From contig JAOPZO010000248.1 in NCBI GenBank assembly GCA_025964065.1, positions 1 through 5,968 on the forward strand: a stretch of DNA of 5,968 nucleotides. Reading direction: 5' to 3'. Numbering within the stretch: the first letter of the stretch is position 1; each line of letters starts with the position of its first letter. The notes beneath the pieces are model-generated. The model was not told where the DNA came from, did not search any database, and worked only from the letters and a program-made list of their open reading frames with translations. Made by a program: the position numbers and the translations under genes. The DNA is from Solirubrobacterales bacterium (GTDB lineage: Bacteria > Actinomycetota > Thermoleophilia > Solirubrobacterales > Solirubrobacteraceae). Below are positions 1 through 5,349 of the stretch, one piece after another.

Positions 1-383
1 GTGGGCCAGCTCGCGGCGTGCGCGGCGGCGAGCGCCGCGATCTGCGGGCGGAGCGCGTCGATGCGGGTGGGGGCGAACGCGGGCTGCAGGCGGGCCTTCG
101 CGGTGCGGTGCTGCGGGCCGTCGGCCCCGAAGGAGGAGCGCGGGGATGCCTGGGGGAGGATGTGCCGCCGGGCGTCGCCGGCGTGGGCGAGCTCCGGGTC
201 GCCGTGCGCGAGGAGCTGCGCGGCGGCCGGGTCGGCGACCACGAGGGTGGGCCGCGCCGTCGGGAAGCGCACGGTGAAGACGTCACCGAACTCCTGCTGG
301 TGGGCGCGCAGCACCCCGAGCGGATCGCGGTGGAACGCCGTGACCTGCGCGAAGGGGTTCTGCTCGGGACCGGGCGGCAGCAT
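1..383 (-). CDS. Cytochrome P450, N-terminal part (runs off left edge)
   Basis: P450s are heme mono-oxygenases that insert one oxygen atom into an organic substrate, using electrons from a partner reductase. Reading the minus strand from the ATG at 383 gives 127 residues with no stop. They begin MLPPGPEQNP, the usual proline-rich P450 opening. EFGDVFTVRF (31-40) fits the first beta strand pair, and a helix-C segment reads GPQHRTAKARLQPAF (89-103), matching the family G-x-x-H...PAF pattern. The usual HxxxR is HxxxK here (H92, K96). There is no signal peptide or membrane anchor, so the enzyme is probably cytosolic. The heme-cysteine loop lies outside the window, so substrate and subfamily cannot be judged. 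An in-frame ATG at 428 would add 15 residues (MRGRLPHPRAGYASR). I prefer 383 because it puts the PPGP motif at the start. Neither site has a clear Shine-Dalgarno. The gene diverges from the GNAT gene across 43 bp. Confidence 0.88.
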   Translation of the reverse strand, partial: MLPPGPEQNPFAQVTAFHRDPLGVLRAHQQEFGDVFTVRFPTARPTLVVADPAAAQLLAHGDPELAHAGDARRHILPQASPRSSFGADGPQHRTAKARLQPAFAPTRIDALRPQIAALAAAHAASWP

Positions 384-413
384 CCGGCTCGCGTACCCGG
401 CACGTGGGTGTGG

Positions 414-419
414 CAGCCT
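414..419 (+). promoter_or_regulatory. Possible -10 box (CAGCCT) for the GNAT-DUF1653-ligA set
   Basis: CAGCCT ends 7 nt before the ATG at 427, the same distance seen for TAGCTT before ligA and close to that for TAGGCT before the dehydrogenase. This fits a leaderless transcript, and no Shine-Dalgarno precedes the ATG. The box lies in the near-palindrome GGCAGCCTGCC, so the minus strand carries CAGGCT at 420-415 facing the P450 gene. It could be a two-way promoter. The first base departs from the TANNNT consensus, so the call is weak. Confidence 0.3.
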
Positions 420-426
420 GCCCCGC

Positions 427-873
427 ATGGAGCTCCGCCCCGCCCGCCACGAGGACGCCGACGCGGTCATCGCCGCGCTCGAGTGGCTCTTCGCCCCGCC
501 TGGCGCCCGTCCCGCGCTCTACGACCCCGCCCGCGCCCGGGCCGCCCTCGCCCACGCGATCGGCGCCGACGACGCCGAGGTCCTCCTCGCCACGGACGCG
601 GACGGGACCGTCAGCGGCGTCTGCACCGTCGCGCTGGACCTGCGCTCGATCCGCTTCGGCCTGCGCGCCTGGGTCGAGGACCTCGCCGTCGACCCCGCGC
701 GCCGCTCCACCGGGGTCGGCAGGGCGCTCCTCGACGCTGCCCGCGCCTGGGGCCGCGAGCGCGGCGCGACCCACCTCGAGCTCGACTCGGGCGACTCCCG
801 CACCGACGCGCACCGCTTCTACGAGCGCCAACGCCCCGACTGGACCTCGCGCTCCTTCGGGTGGGTCCTGTGA
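427..873 (+). CDS. GNAT-family N-acetyltransferase
   Basis: Protein of 148 residues, a usual length for a single-domain GNAT enzyme, which moves an acetyl group from acetyl-CoA to an amine; the substrate is not predictable. It opens MELRPARHED, the typical first beta strand. Motif A is clear: VEDLAV (83-88) followed by R93-S-T-G96-V-G98, the R-x-x-G-x-G/A loop that holds the CoA pyrophosphate, and then a helix. AHRFYERQ (128-135) is the usual motif-B helix with its tyrosine. No membrane or export signal is visible. The ATG at 427 is chosen because the GNAT fold starts there; the frame stays open further left only because of base composition. It heads the plus-strand set, and its TGA stop overlaps the GTG of the next gene (GTGA). 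The start lies 7 nt after a possible -10 box. Confidence 0.88.
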   Translation: MELRPARHEDADAVIAALEWLFAPPGARPALYDPARARAALAHAIGADDAEVLLATDADGTVSGVCTVALDLRSIRFGLRAWVEDLAVDPARRSTGVGRALLDAARAWGRERGATHLELDSGDSRTDAHRFYERQRPDWTSRSFGWVL

Positions 874-1088
874 GCGTCGGGCCCGGGCGCTACCGCCACT
901 ACAAGGGGCAGGAGTACGAGCTGCTGCACGAGGCCCGGCACTCCGAGACCGAGGAGGCGCTCGTCGTCTACCGCCAGCTCTACGGCGACCGCGCCGTGTG
1001 GGTGCGCCCCCGCGCGATGTGGGAGGAGATCGTGGAGGTCGACGGCCGCGGCGTGCCACGGTTCGCCCGGCTAGCTTCAGGCACGTGA
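870..1088 (+). CDS. DUF1653 domain protein
   Basis: Small protein of 72 residues filled by one DUF1653 domain, a widespread family without an established function. Family hallmarks are visible: RYRHYKGQEYELL (7-19), ARHSETEE (22-29), LVVYRQLYGD (31-40), VWVRPRAMW (43-51) and a closing VDGRGVPRF (57-65). Length is typical and no part is missing. It is aromatic- and charge-rich, soluble, with no signal peptide. The GTG start at 870 sits in a GTGA overlap with the GNAT stop, and its own TGA (1086-1088) overlaps the ligA GTG in the same way, so translational coupling across all three genes is likely. The last residues (LASGT) use CTA GCT TCA, three A/T-ending codons in a row and unlike the rest of the gene. 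They coincide with a possible ligA promoter box. Confidence 0.9.
   Translation: MSVGPGRYRHYKGQEYELLHEARHSETEEALVVYRQLYGDRAVWVRPRAMWEEIVEVDGRGVPRFARLASGT
1072..1077 (+). promoter_or_regulatory. Possible internal -10 box (TAGCTT) for ligA
   Basis: TAGCTT fits TANNNT and ends 7 nt before the ligA GTG at 1085, the spacing expected for a leaderless transcript. It lies inside the end of the DUF1653 gene, where three successive codons (CTA GCT TCA) end in A or T although the surrounding codons nearly all end in G or C. That suggests selection for the DNA motif rather than for codons. No convincing -35 box is visible. Confidence 0.4.
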
Positions 1089-3097
1089 GCCCCGATCCCG
1101 AGCAGCAGAAGCGAGCCGAGGCGCTCGCCGCCGAGCTCCTCCGCCTCAAGGCGCGGTACTACGCGGGCGAGCCCGAGGCCGACGACGCGACCTACGACGC
1201 GCTCGAGGACGAGCTGCGCGCGCTCCTGGCCGCGCACCCCGCGCTCACCCTCGCCGAGAACCCGCTCGAGCAGGTCGGGGCGCCCGTCACGGCGGGGCGC
1301 CGCGCGATCCGCCACGCGAAGCCGATGCTCTCGCTCGCGAAGGTCGGCCCGGAGGACCGCGAGGCCGGCGTCACCGACTTCGCCGAGCGCTTCCCGGGCC
1401 AGCCCCTGCGGGTCACCCCGAAGCTCGACGGCGTCTCGCTGAGCGTCGTGTACGAGGACGGCGAGCTGCTGCACGTGGCCACGCGCGGCGACGGCACCAC
1501 CGGGGAGGACGTGACCCTCCCGACCGCCCACGTCGTCACGAACCTGCCGCGGGAGCTGCCCGGCACCACCGGCCGCGTCGAGGTCCGCGGCGAGGCCGTG
1601 ATGCTCGGCTCCGTCTTCGCCGCCTACAACGAGCACCACCCGGAGAAGCCGCTCGCCAACCCGCGCAACGCCTGCGCCGGGACCCTGATGCAGAAGGACC
1701 CCGAGGCCGCCGCTGCCGCCGGGCGCGTCCTCCACTTCTTCGCCTTCGACGCCGTCGGCCTCCCGACCGCCGAGCTCGGGCGGCACGGCTTCGCGGTCCC
1801 GCTCGTCGCCGTCGTGACGGGCGCGGAGGCGGTCCTCGAGGTCATCGCGGCGATCGAGGCGCAGCGCGACGCGAACGACTTCGACATCGACGGCGCGGTG
1901 GTCCGTCTCGACGACGAGCGCGCCTACGCCGCGGCCGGGAACCGCTCGAGCACCCCGCGCGGCGCGGTCGCGATCAAGCTCGTCGCCGAGGAGCGCGAGA
2001 CGATCCTGCGTGAGGTCTCCTGGGAGGTCGGCGGCGGCGGCAAGGTCGTCCCGCGCGCGGTGCTCGAGCCCGTGTTCGTCGGCGGCACGACGGTCTCGAG
2101 CGCGACGCTCGCGAACCAGGAGGTGCTCCGCGCCCGCGGGGTGAAGGTCGGCATGCGCGTCCTGGTCCGCCGCGCCGGCGACGTCATCCCGTTCGTCTCC
2201 GGGCCCGCGCCGGGCCCGCAGCCCGACGACGTCCGCGACGCGGAGATCCCGACGCACTGCCCGTCGTGCAGGACCGAGCTCGAGGAGCGCGGCAACTCGC
2301 GCGAGCTCCACTGCCCCAACCTGGACTGCCCGGCGCAGGCGCTGCGGCGCCTGGAGTGGTGGGCGGGGCGCGCGGCGGCGGACATGGAGGCGGTCGGCTC
2401 GACCTGGATCGCGAAGCTCTACGAGGACGGTCGGCTGACGAGCCCGGCGGACTTCTACGCGCTCACCCAGGAGCACCTGCTCGCGTACGACCGCATGGGC
2501 GAGGTGAGCTCGAAGCGCTTCGTCGACTCCATCGAGCGCTCCAAGCAGCTCGGGATGCGCCGGGCGCTCATCGGCTTCGGCATCCGCCATGCGCGCGAGG
2601 GCGTCGCGAAGCGCCTGGCGCTCGCGGGCTACGAGTCCGTCGAGCAGATCGCCGCCGCGAGCGCCGAGGAGCTCGCCGCGGTCAAGGACATCGGCGAGGT
2701 GGTCGCGGCCTCGCTCGTCGAGTACTTCGCCCGGGAGCGGGTGCAGGAGATGCTCCGGCTGCTCCGGGAGCGCGGCGTCTCGCTCGACGTCCGCGACGAG
2801 GACCGGCCCGTCGACGCCGCGGAGGCGGGGGAGACGCCGCTCAAGGGCGCGACGGTCGTGGTGACCGGCGCCATCGTGCACCCGGACACCGCCGAGAAGG
2901 TGACCCGGCCCGCGTTCGTCCGGCTGCTCGAGCTCGCGGGCGCGACGAGCGCGACGTCGGTGAGCGCCGCGACGTCGTTCCTCGTCACGGGCAACGACGT
3001 GGGGGCGGGGAAGACCGCGAAGGCCGAGAAGCTCGAGGTCCCGGTGATCGACCAGGCCCGGGCCTGGGCCTGGCTGCGCGAGGCGGGAGTCGGCTAG
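1085..3097 (+). CDS. ligA: NAD-dependent DNA ligase, divergent LigA
   Basis: LigA seals nicks in duplex DNA, using NAD+ to adenylate its own lysine and then the 5' phosphate, releasing NMN. The 670 residues give the full LigA layout: domain Ia (about 1-70), adenylation domain (about 71-300) with nucleophile K113 in PKLDG, RGDGTTGED (134-142), EVRGE ending at E170, NPRNACAGTL, FDIDG and K298; an OB fold; a zinc finger with C392, C395, C410 and C415; helix-hairpin-helix repeats; and BRCT (about 586-670). Compared with E. coli LigA from memory, several conserved spots differ: H23 is Tyr26, SLDN is SLAK, E113 is Thr111, K290 is Arg274, and VGRTG is VGGGG (315-319). The fold looks intact, so it is probably active, perhaps a second, specialised ligase. 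The GTG start overlaps the DUF1653 stop; the frame is open upstream by composition only. The TAG stop is shared with the opposing gene. Confidence 0.93.
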   Translation: MSPDPEQQKRAEALAAELLRLKARYYAGEPEADDATYDALEDELRALLAAHPALTLAENPLEQVGAPVTAGRRAIRHAKPMLSLAKVGPEDREAGVTDFAERFPGQPLRVTPKLDGVSLSVVYEDGELLHVATRGDGTTGEDVTLPTAHVVTNLPRELPGTTGRVEVRGEAVMLGSVFAAYNEHHPEKPLANPRNACAGTLMQKDPEAAAAAGRVLHFFAFDAVGLPTAELGRHGFAVPLVAVVTGAEAVLEVIAAIEAQRDANDFDIDGAVVRLDDERAYAAAGNRSSTPRGAVAIKLVAEERETILREVSWEVGGGGKVVPRAVLEPVFVGGTTVSSATLANQEVLRARGVKVGMRVLVRRAGDVIPFVSGPAPGPQPDDVRDAEIPTHCPSCRTELEERGNSRELHCPNLDCPAQALRRLEWWAGRAAADMEAVGSTWIAKLYEDGRLTSPADFYALTQEHLLAYDRMGEVSSKRFVDSIERSKQLGMRRALIGFGIRHAREGVAKRLALAGYESVEQIAAASAEELAAVKDIGEVVAASLVEYFARERVQEMLRLLRERGVSLDVRDEDRPVDAAEAGETPLKGATVVVTGAIVHPDTAEKVTRPAFVRLLELAGATSATSVSAATSFLVTGNDVGAGKTAKAEKLEVPVIDQARAWAWLREAGVG

Positions 3098-3318
3098 TCC
3101 TCGACGGGCCGCGGCACCCGCGCGGCGCCGTGGTGGCGGGCGAGCACGTCGAGGTTGCTCGTGCGCTGGGGCTCGGGCTCGCGGTCGAAGAGCTCCCGGG
3201 CCTCCTGGAGGCTGAGGGCGCCCGCGGGGCGGTTGTGCTGGTCGCGGAGGTGGATGTCCGAGAAGCCGACGAGCACGACGCGACCGTCGACGAGGGAGAG
3301 GCGGACGTGTCGTTGCAA
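3094..3318 (-). CDS. Small unrecognised protein with TTG start
   Basis: I do not recognise this 74-residue protein. It reads MQRHVRLSLVDGRVVLVGFS in its first 20 residues, a likely pair of beta strands. A charged helical stretch (SLQEARELFDREPEPQ, 36-51) and a basic His-rich tail (RHHGAARVPR, 61-70) follow. There is no membrane segment, signal peptide or cysteine. Coding is supported by nearly every codon ending in G or C in this frame across the gap between ligA and the dehydrogenase. No ATG or GTG lies near the front. TTG at 3318 is preferred because CATGAT ends 6 nt before it, matching the leaderless pattern of its neighbours. An in-frame GTG 14 codons in would give about 60 residues but remove half of the first sheet. 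The stop shares CTAG with the ligA stop. It diverges from the dehydrogenase over 72 bp. Confidence 0.6.
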   Translation of the reverse strand: MQRHVRLSLVDGRVVLVGFSDIHLRDQHNRPAGALSLQEARELFDREPEPQRTSNLDVLARHHGAARVPRPVED

Positions 3319-3324
3319 GCACCC

Positions 3325-3330
3325 ATCATG
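3325..3330 (-). promoter_or_regulatory. Possible -10 box (CATGAT) for the small minus-strand gene
   Basis: On the minus strand CATGAT, close to TATGAT, ends 6 nt before the TTG at 3318, the same geometry as at the opposing dehydrogenase. GCGTGG lies 18 nt further upstream (3349-3354) and could be a poor -35 element. The box is one reason for choosing the TTG start. Confidence 0.35.
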
Positions 3331-3378
3331 GCGCGGTCGGCCCGCGGACCACGCACGCGTCGTTGCGGGCCCACGGCG

Positions 3379-3384
3379 TAGGCT
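3379..3384 (+). promoter_or_regulatory. Probable -10 box (TAGGCT), leaderless start of the dehydrogenase gene
   Basis: TAGGCT fits TANNNT and ends 6 nt before the ATG at 3391. No Shine-Dalgarno stands between, so transcription probably begins at or next to the start codon. It sits in the 72-bp gap (3319-3390) between two diverging genes, which otherwise holds only the opposing CATGAT box. The same hexamer precedes dodecin. Confidence 0.45.
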
Positions 3385-3390
3385 CGCCGC

Positions 3391-4356
3391 ATGCTCGCCG
3401 CCTACGCCGCCCGCCAGGACCCCGACGACCCGCTCGCCGGGCTGGAGGTCGGGGAGCTCCCGGAGCCCGAGGTCCCCGAGGGCTGGACGACCGTGACGCT
3501 GAAGGCCGCGTCGCTGAACCACCACGACCTGTGGTCGCTGCGCGGCGTCGGGCTCTCCGGGAAGGCGCTCCCGATGGTCCTCGGCTGCGACGCCGCGGGC
3601 ATCGACGCGGACGGCAACGAGGTCGTCGTCCACGGCGTCATCGCCTCGGACGCGTGGCGCGGCGACGAGACGCTCGACCCCAAGCGCTCCCTGCTCTCCG
3701 AGCGGCATCCGGGCACGTTCTCCGAGCGGGTCGCCGTGCCGCGTCAGAACCTCATCCCGAAGCCCGAGGGCCTCTCCTTCGAGCACGCGGCGTGCCTGCC
3801 GACCGCGTGGCTGACGGCCTACCGGATGCTCTTCACGCGGGCGGAGGCGCAGCCCGGCTCGACCGTCCTCGTGCAGGGCGCGGGCGGCGGCGTCTCGACC
3901 GCCGCGATCGTCCTCGGCGCCGCCGCGGGCGTGCGCGTGTGGACCACGAGCCGCTCGGAGGAGAAGCGCGCACGCGCCCTCGAGCTCGGCGCGGACCAGG
4001 CCTTCGAGCCCGGCGCGCGGCTGCCGGAGCGCGTCGACGCCGTGCTCGAGACGGTCGGCGAGGCGACCTGGGGCCACTCCGTCCGCGCCCTCAAGCCCGG
4101 CGGCGTCATCGTCGTCAGCGGCGCGACGAGCGGCGATGCCCCCTCCGCGGAGCTCACCCGCACGTTCTTCCTGCAGCTCCGGGTGCTCGGCTCGACCATG
4201 GGGTCGAAGGAGGAGCTCGAGCGCCTCGTGCGCCTTTGCGCGAGCGGCGCCGTGACCCCGGTCGTCGACCGCGCGATGCCGCTCGCCGACGCCCGCGAGG
4301 GCTTCGCCGCCATGGCCGCGGGGGAGCTGTTCGGGAAGGTCGTCTTCACCGCCTGA
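3391..4356 (+). CDS. Zinc-independent medium-chain dehydrogenase / quinone oxidoreductase-like protein
   Basis: Medium-chain dehydrogenase/reductase of 321 residues, a normal length for the quinone-oxidoreductase branch. These soluble enzymes use NAD(P)H to reduce a carbonyl, quinone or activated double bond; the substrate here is unknown. The GroES-like N-terminal half carries SLNHHDLW (41-48) and LGCDAAG (64-70), standing where zinc-type alcohol dehydrogenases have their Cys and GHE ligands. The four-cysteine structural zinc lobe is absent; the protein has only three cysteines (66, 135, 283). The Rossmann half has VLVQGAGGGVSTAA (159-172) and, after the second strand, TTSRSEEKRA (185-194). 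The Ser-Arg there suggests NADPH preference. LKPGGVIVVSGATSG (234-248) and the end GKVVFTA are family-typical. The ATG at 3391 starts the first strand and follows a TAGGCT box. The gene converges on the crotonase-family gene with 3 bp between stops. Confidence 0.87.
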   Translation: MLAAYAARQDPDDPLAGLEVGELPEPEVPEGWTTVTLKAASLNHHDLWSLRGVGLSGKALPMVLGCDAAGIDADGNEVVVHGVIASDAWRGDETLDPKRSLLSERHPGTFSERVAVPRQNLIPKPEGLSFEHAACLPTAWLTAYRMLFTRAEAQPGSTVLVQGAGGGVSTAAIVLGAAAGVRVWTTSRSEEKRARALELGADQAFEPGARLPERVDAVLETVGEATWGHSVRALKPGGVIVVSGATSGDAPSAELTRTFFLQLRVLGSTMGSKEELERLVRLCASGAVTPVVDRAMPLADAREGFAAMAAGELFGKVVFTA

Positions 4357-4359
4357 AGG

Positions 4360-5109
4360 TCATCCGGCCCCGAGCGCCCTCCGGCGCATGGACCACCTCT
4401 GCGACGCGCGCTCCAGGTCGAGCGCGGCGGGCCAGGAGATCGCGGGCGGGCCCGCGATCGTGCGCATGGAGCGGGCGGTGCGGCGCGCGAGCTCCGGGTC
4501 CGCCGCCGGCGTCGCGGCCAGCTCGAGCGCGGTCGTGTCGACCTCCGCGGACGGCACGGCCGCCCAGGCCAGGCCGAGCTCGACCGCCCGGGCGCCCGTG
4601 ACCACGGCGCCGAAGAGCTGCATCGCGTTCGCGGTCTCGCGGCCCACGGCGCGGGAGATGAGCAGGGAGTGCCCGCCGCCCGGGTGCAGCCCGATCGGCA
4701 GGAACCCCGAGAGGAGCTTCGCGTCGTCGGCGACCACCCGGAGGTCCGTCGCGAGCGCGAGGTTCGTCCCCGCGCCGACGCAGCCGCCGCGGATCGCCGC
4801 GATCGTCGGGGGCTCCAGGCGCCCGACGCGCGCGAACGCCTCGTAGATCGCGGTGAGGCCCGCGTATGCCGCCGGGTCGGCGGGGTCGCGGCCCACGACG
4901 GCGAGCGTCTCGCGGTCGCCGCCCGCGCAGAAGTAGGCGCCCTCGGCGGCGATGACGACGGCGCCGATGCTCGGGTCGGCGTCCACCTCGTCGCAGGCGG
5001 CCACCATGGCGTGCGCCATGCCGACCGTGAGCGCGTTGCGCCGCCCGGGCGCGCGCATGGTGATGACGGCGGTGCCTCCCGCGCTCTCCAGCGTGATCTC
5101 GTCGGCCAT
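4360..5109 (-). CDS. Enoyl-CoA hydratase/isomerase (crotonase) family protein
   Basis: Crotonase-fold acyl-CoA enzyme of 249 residues, close to the usual 250-260. Signs are the first oxyanion-hole segment YFCAGGD (59-65), IRGGCVGAGTNLALATDLR (106-124), and IGLHPGGGHSLL (139-150). In rat enoyl-CoA hydratase two glutamates (E144, E164) activate water. By alignment they are Asn116 and Phe136 here, so simple hydration of 2-enoyl-CoA is unlikely. The GAG-x-N/T-LAL arrangement resembles PaaG-type isomerases, but the exact reaction is not predictable. The C-terminal helices run to the end. The frame extends upstream of 5109 but that part is antisense-free dodecin coding sequence; MADEITLES at 5109 is the natural beta-strand start. 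Its ATG shares one base with the dodecin TGA (TGATG), so the pair is probably one transcript with coupled translation. No strong Shine-Dalgarno is visible inside dodecin. Confidence 0.9.
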   Translation of the reverse strand: MADEITLESAGGTAVITMRAPGRRNALTVGMAHAMVAACDEVDADPSIGAVVIAAEGAYFCAGGDRETLAVVGRDPADPAAYAGLTAIYEAFARVGRLEPPTIAAIRGGCVGAGTNLALATDLRVVADDAKLLSGFLPIGLHPGGGHSLLISRAVGRETANAMQLFGAVVTGARAVELGLAWAAVPSAEVDTTALELAATPAADPELARRTARSMRTIAGPPAISWPAALDLERASQRWSMRRRALGAG

Positions 5110-5315
5110 CAGTCGAGCCGGAACCCGATCTTGACCGTCACCTGGAAGTGGGCGAGCTGCTGGTCCTCGATGTGGCCGCGGGTCTCGACGACCTCGAACC
5201 ACTCGAGGTTGCGAACGGTCTCGGCGGCCTTCGCCACCGCGACGCGGACGGCGTCCTGGATCGAGTCCGTGGAGGAGCCGGTGACCTCGATGGACTTGTA
5301 GACGTGGTCGGACAT
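5109..5315 (-). CDS. Dodecin family flavin-binding protein
   Basis: Dodecins are tiny proteins that assemble as hollow dodecamers and hold flavins in pairs, acting as a flavin buffer; bacterial ones can also bind coenzyme A. The 68 residues match the family from end to end: HVYKSIEVTGSS (4-15), a helix (about 17-35), NLEWFEVVETRGHIED (36-51) and the closing KIGFRLD (62-68). W39 corresponds to the tryptophan that stacks on the flavin and Q58 to the glutamine facing it. Soluble, no signal peptide. The ATG at 5315 follows an AAAGG Shine-Dalgarno at 6 nt spacing, the clearest in the window, and a TAGGCT box lies upstream. The TGA shares a base with the ATG of the crotonase-family gene. A CoA-ester enzyme as operon partner fits a flavin/CoA storage role, but that link is inference. 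Confidence 0.95.
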   Translation of the reverse strand: MSDHVYKSIEVTGSSTDSIQDAVRVAVAKAAETVRNLEWFEVVETRGHIEDQQLAHFQVTVKIGFRLD

Positions 5316-5321
5316 GCGGGG

Positions 5322-5327
5322 CCTTTC
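5322..5327 (-). promoter_or_regulatory. Shine-Dalgarno site of dodecin (GAAAGG)
   Basis: On the minus strand GAAAGG is followed by six bases (CCCCGC) and then ATG at 5315. It is the only textbook ribosome binding site seen here and fixes the dodecin start. Confidence 0.6.
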
Positions 5328-5343
5328 GCTGGGGACGGGAGCG

Positions 5344-5349
5344 AGCCTA
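5344..5349 (-). promoter_or_regulatory. Possible -10 box (TAGGCT) for the dodecin-crotonase pair
   Basis: On the minus strand TAGGCT lies 28 bases before the dodecin ATG, so a start about 7 nt downstream would give a leader of roughly 20 nt that includes the GAAAGG site. GCGTGG stands 17 nt upstream of the box (5367-5372) as a poor -35 candidate. The box overlaps the distal arm of the inverted repeat in this gap. Confidence 0.4.

Noticed and set aside
1..426. Plus-strand start of the GNAT frame at 1 or of the overlapping frame at 18
   Set aside because: These codons lie opposite the P450 N-terminus and give no family-like protein. GNAT homology begins at 427 and DUF1653 at 870.
404..1084. 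In-frame N-terminal extension that would fuse 227 residues to LigA
   Set aside because: The frame is open only by composition: it is rich in Pro, Ser, Thr and Arg and lies over the GNAT and DUF1653 genes in another frame. LigA homology starts at the GTG at 1085.
3108..3126. GCCGCG...CGCGGC hairpin just after the ligA stop, as a terminator
   Set aside because: Six G/C pairs with a 7-base loop and no T-run, inside the coding end of the opposing gene. Expected often by chance at this base composition.
980..3322. 780-codon open frame on the minus strand opposite ligA
   Set aside because: Antisense shadow of a G+C-rich gene. The translation is a low-complexity Arg/Ala/Leu/Val mixture with no family resemblance, while the plus strand encodes complete LigA.
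4374..4387. GCGCC-CTCC-GGCGC hairpin after the dehydrogenase stop, as a terminator
   Set aside because: Only five pairs, no T-run, and it lies in the coding end of the crotonase-family gene. Too weak to call.
3363..4601. Long plus-strand open frame overlapping the dehydrogenase
   Set aside because: Arg/Ala/Gly-rich shadow in another frame of the dehydrogenase, running into the antisense side of the crotonase-family gene.
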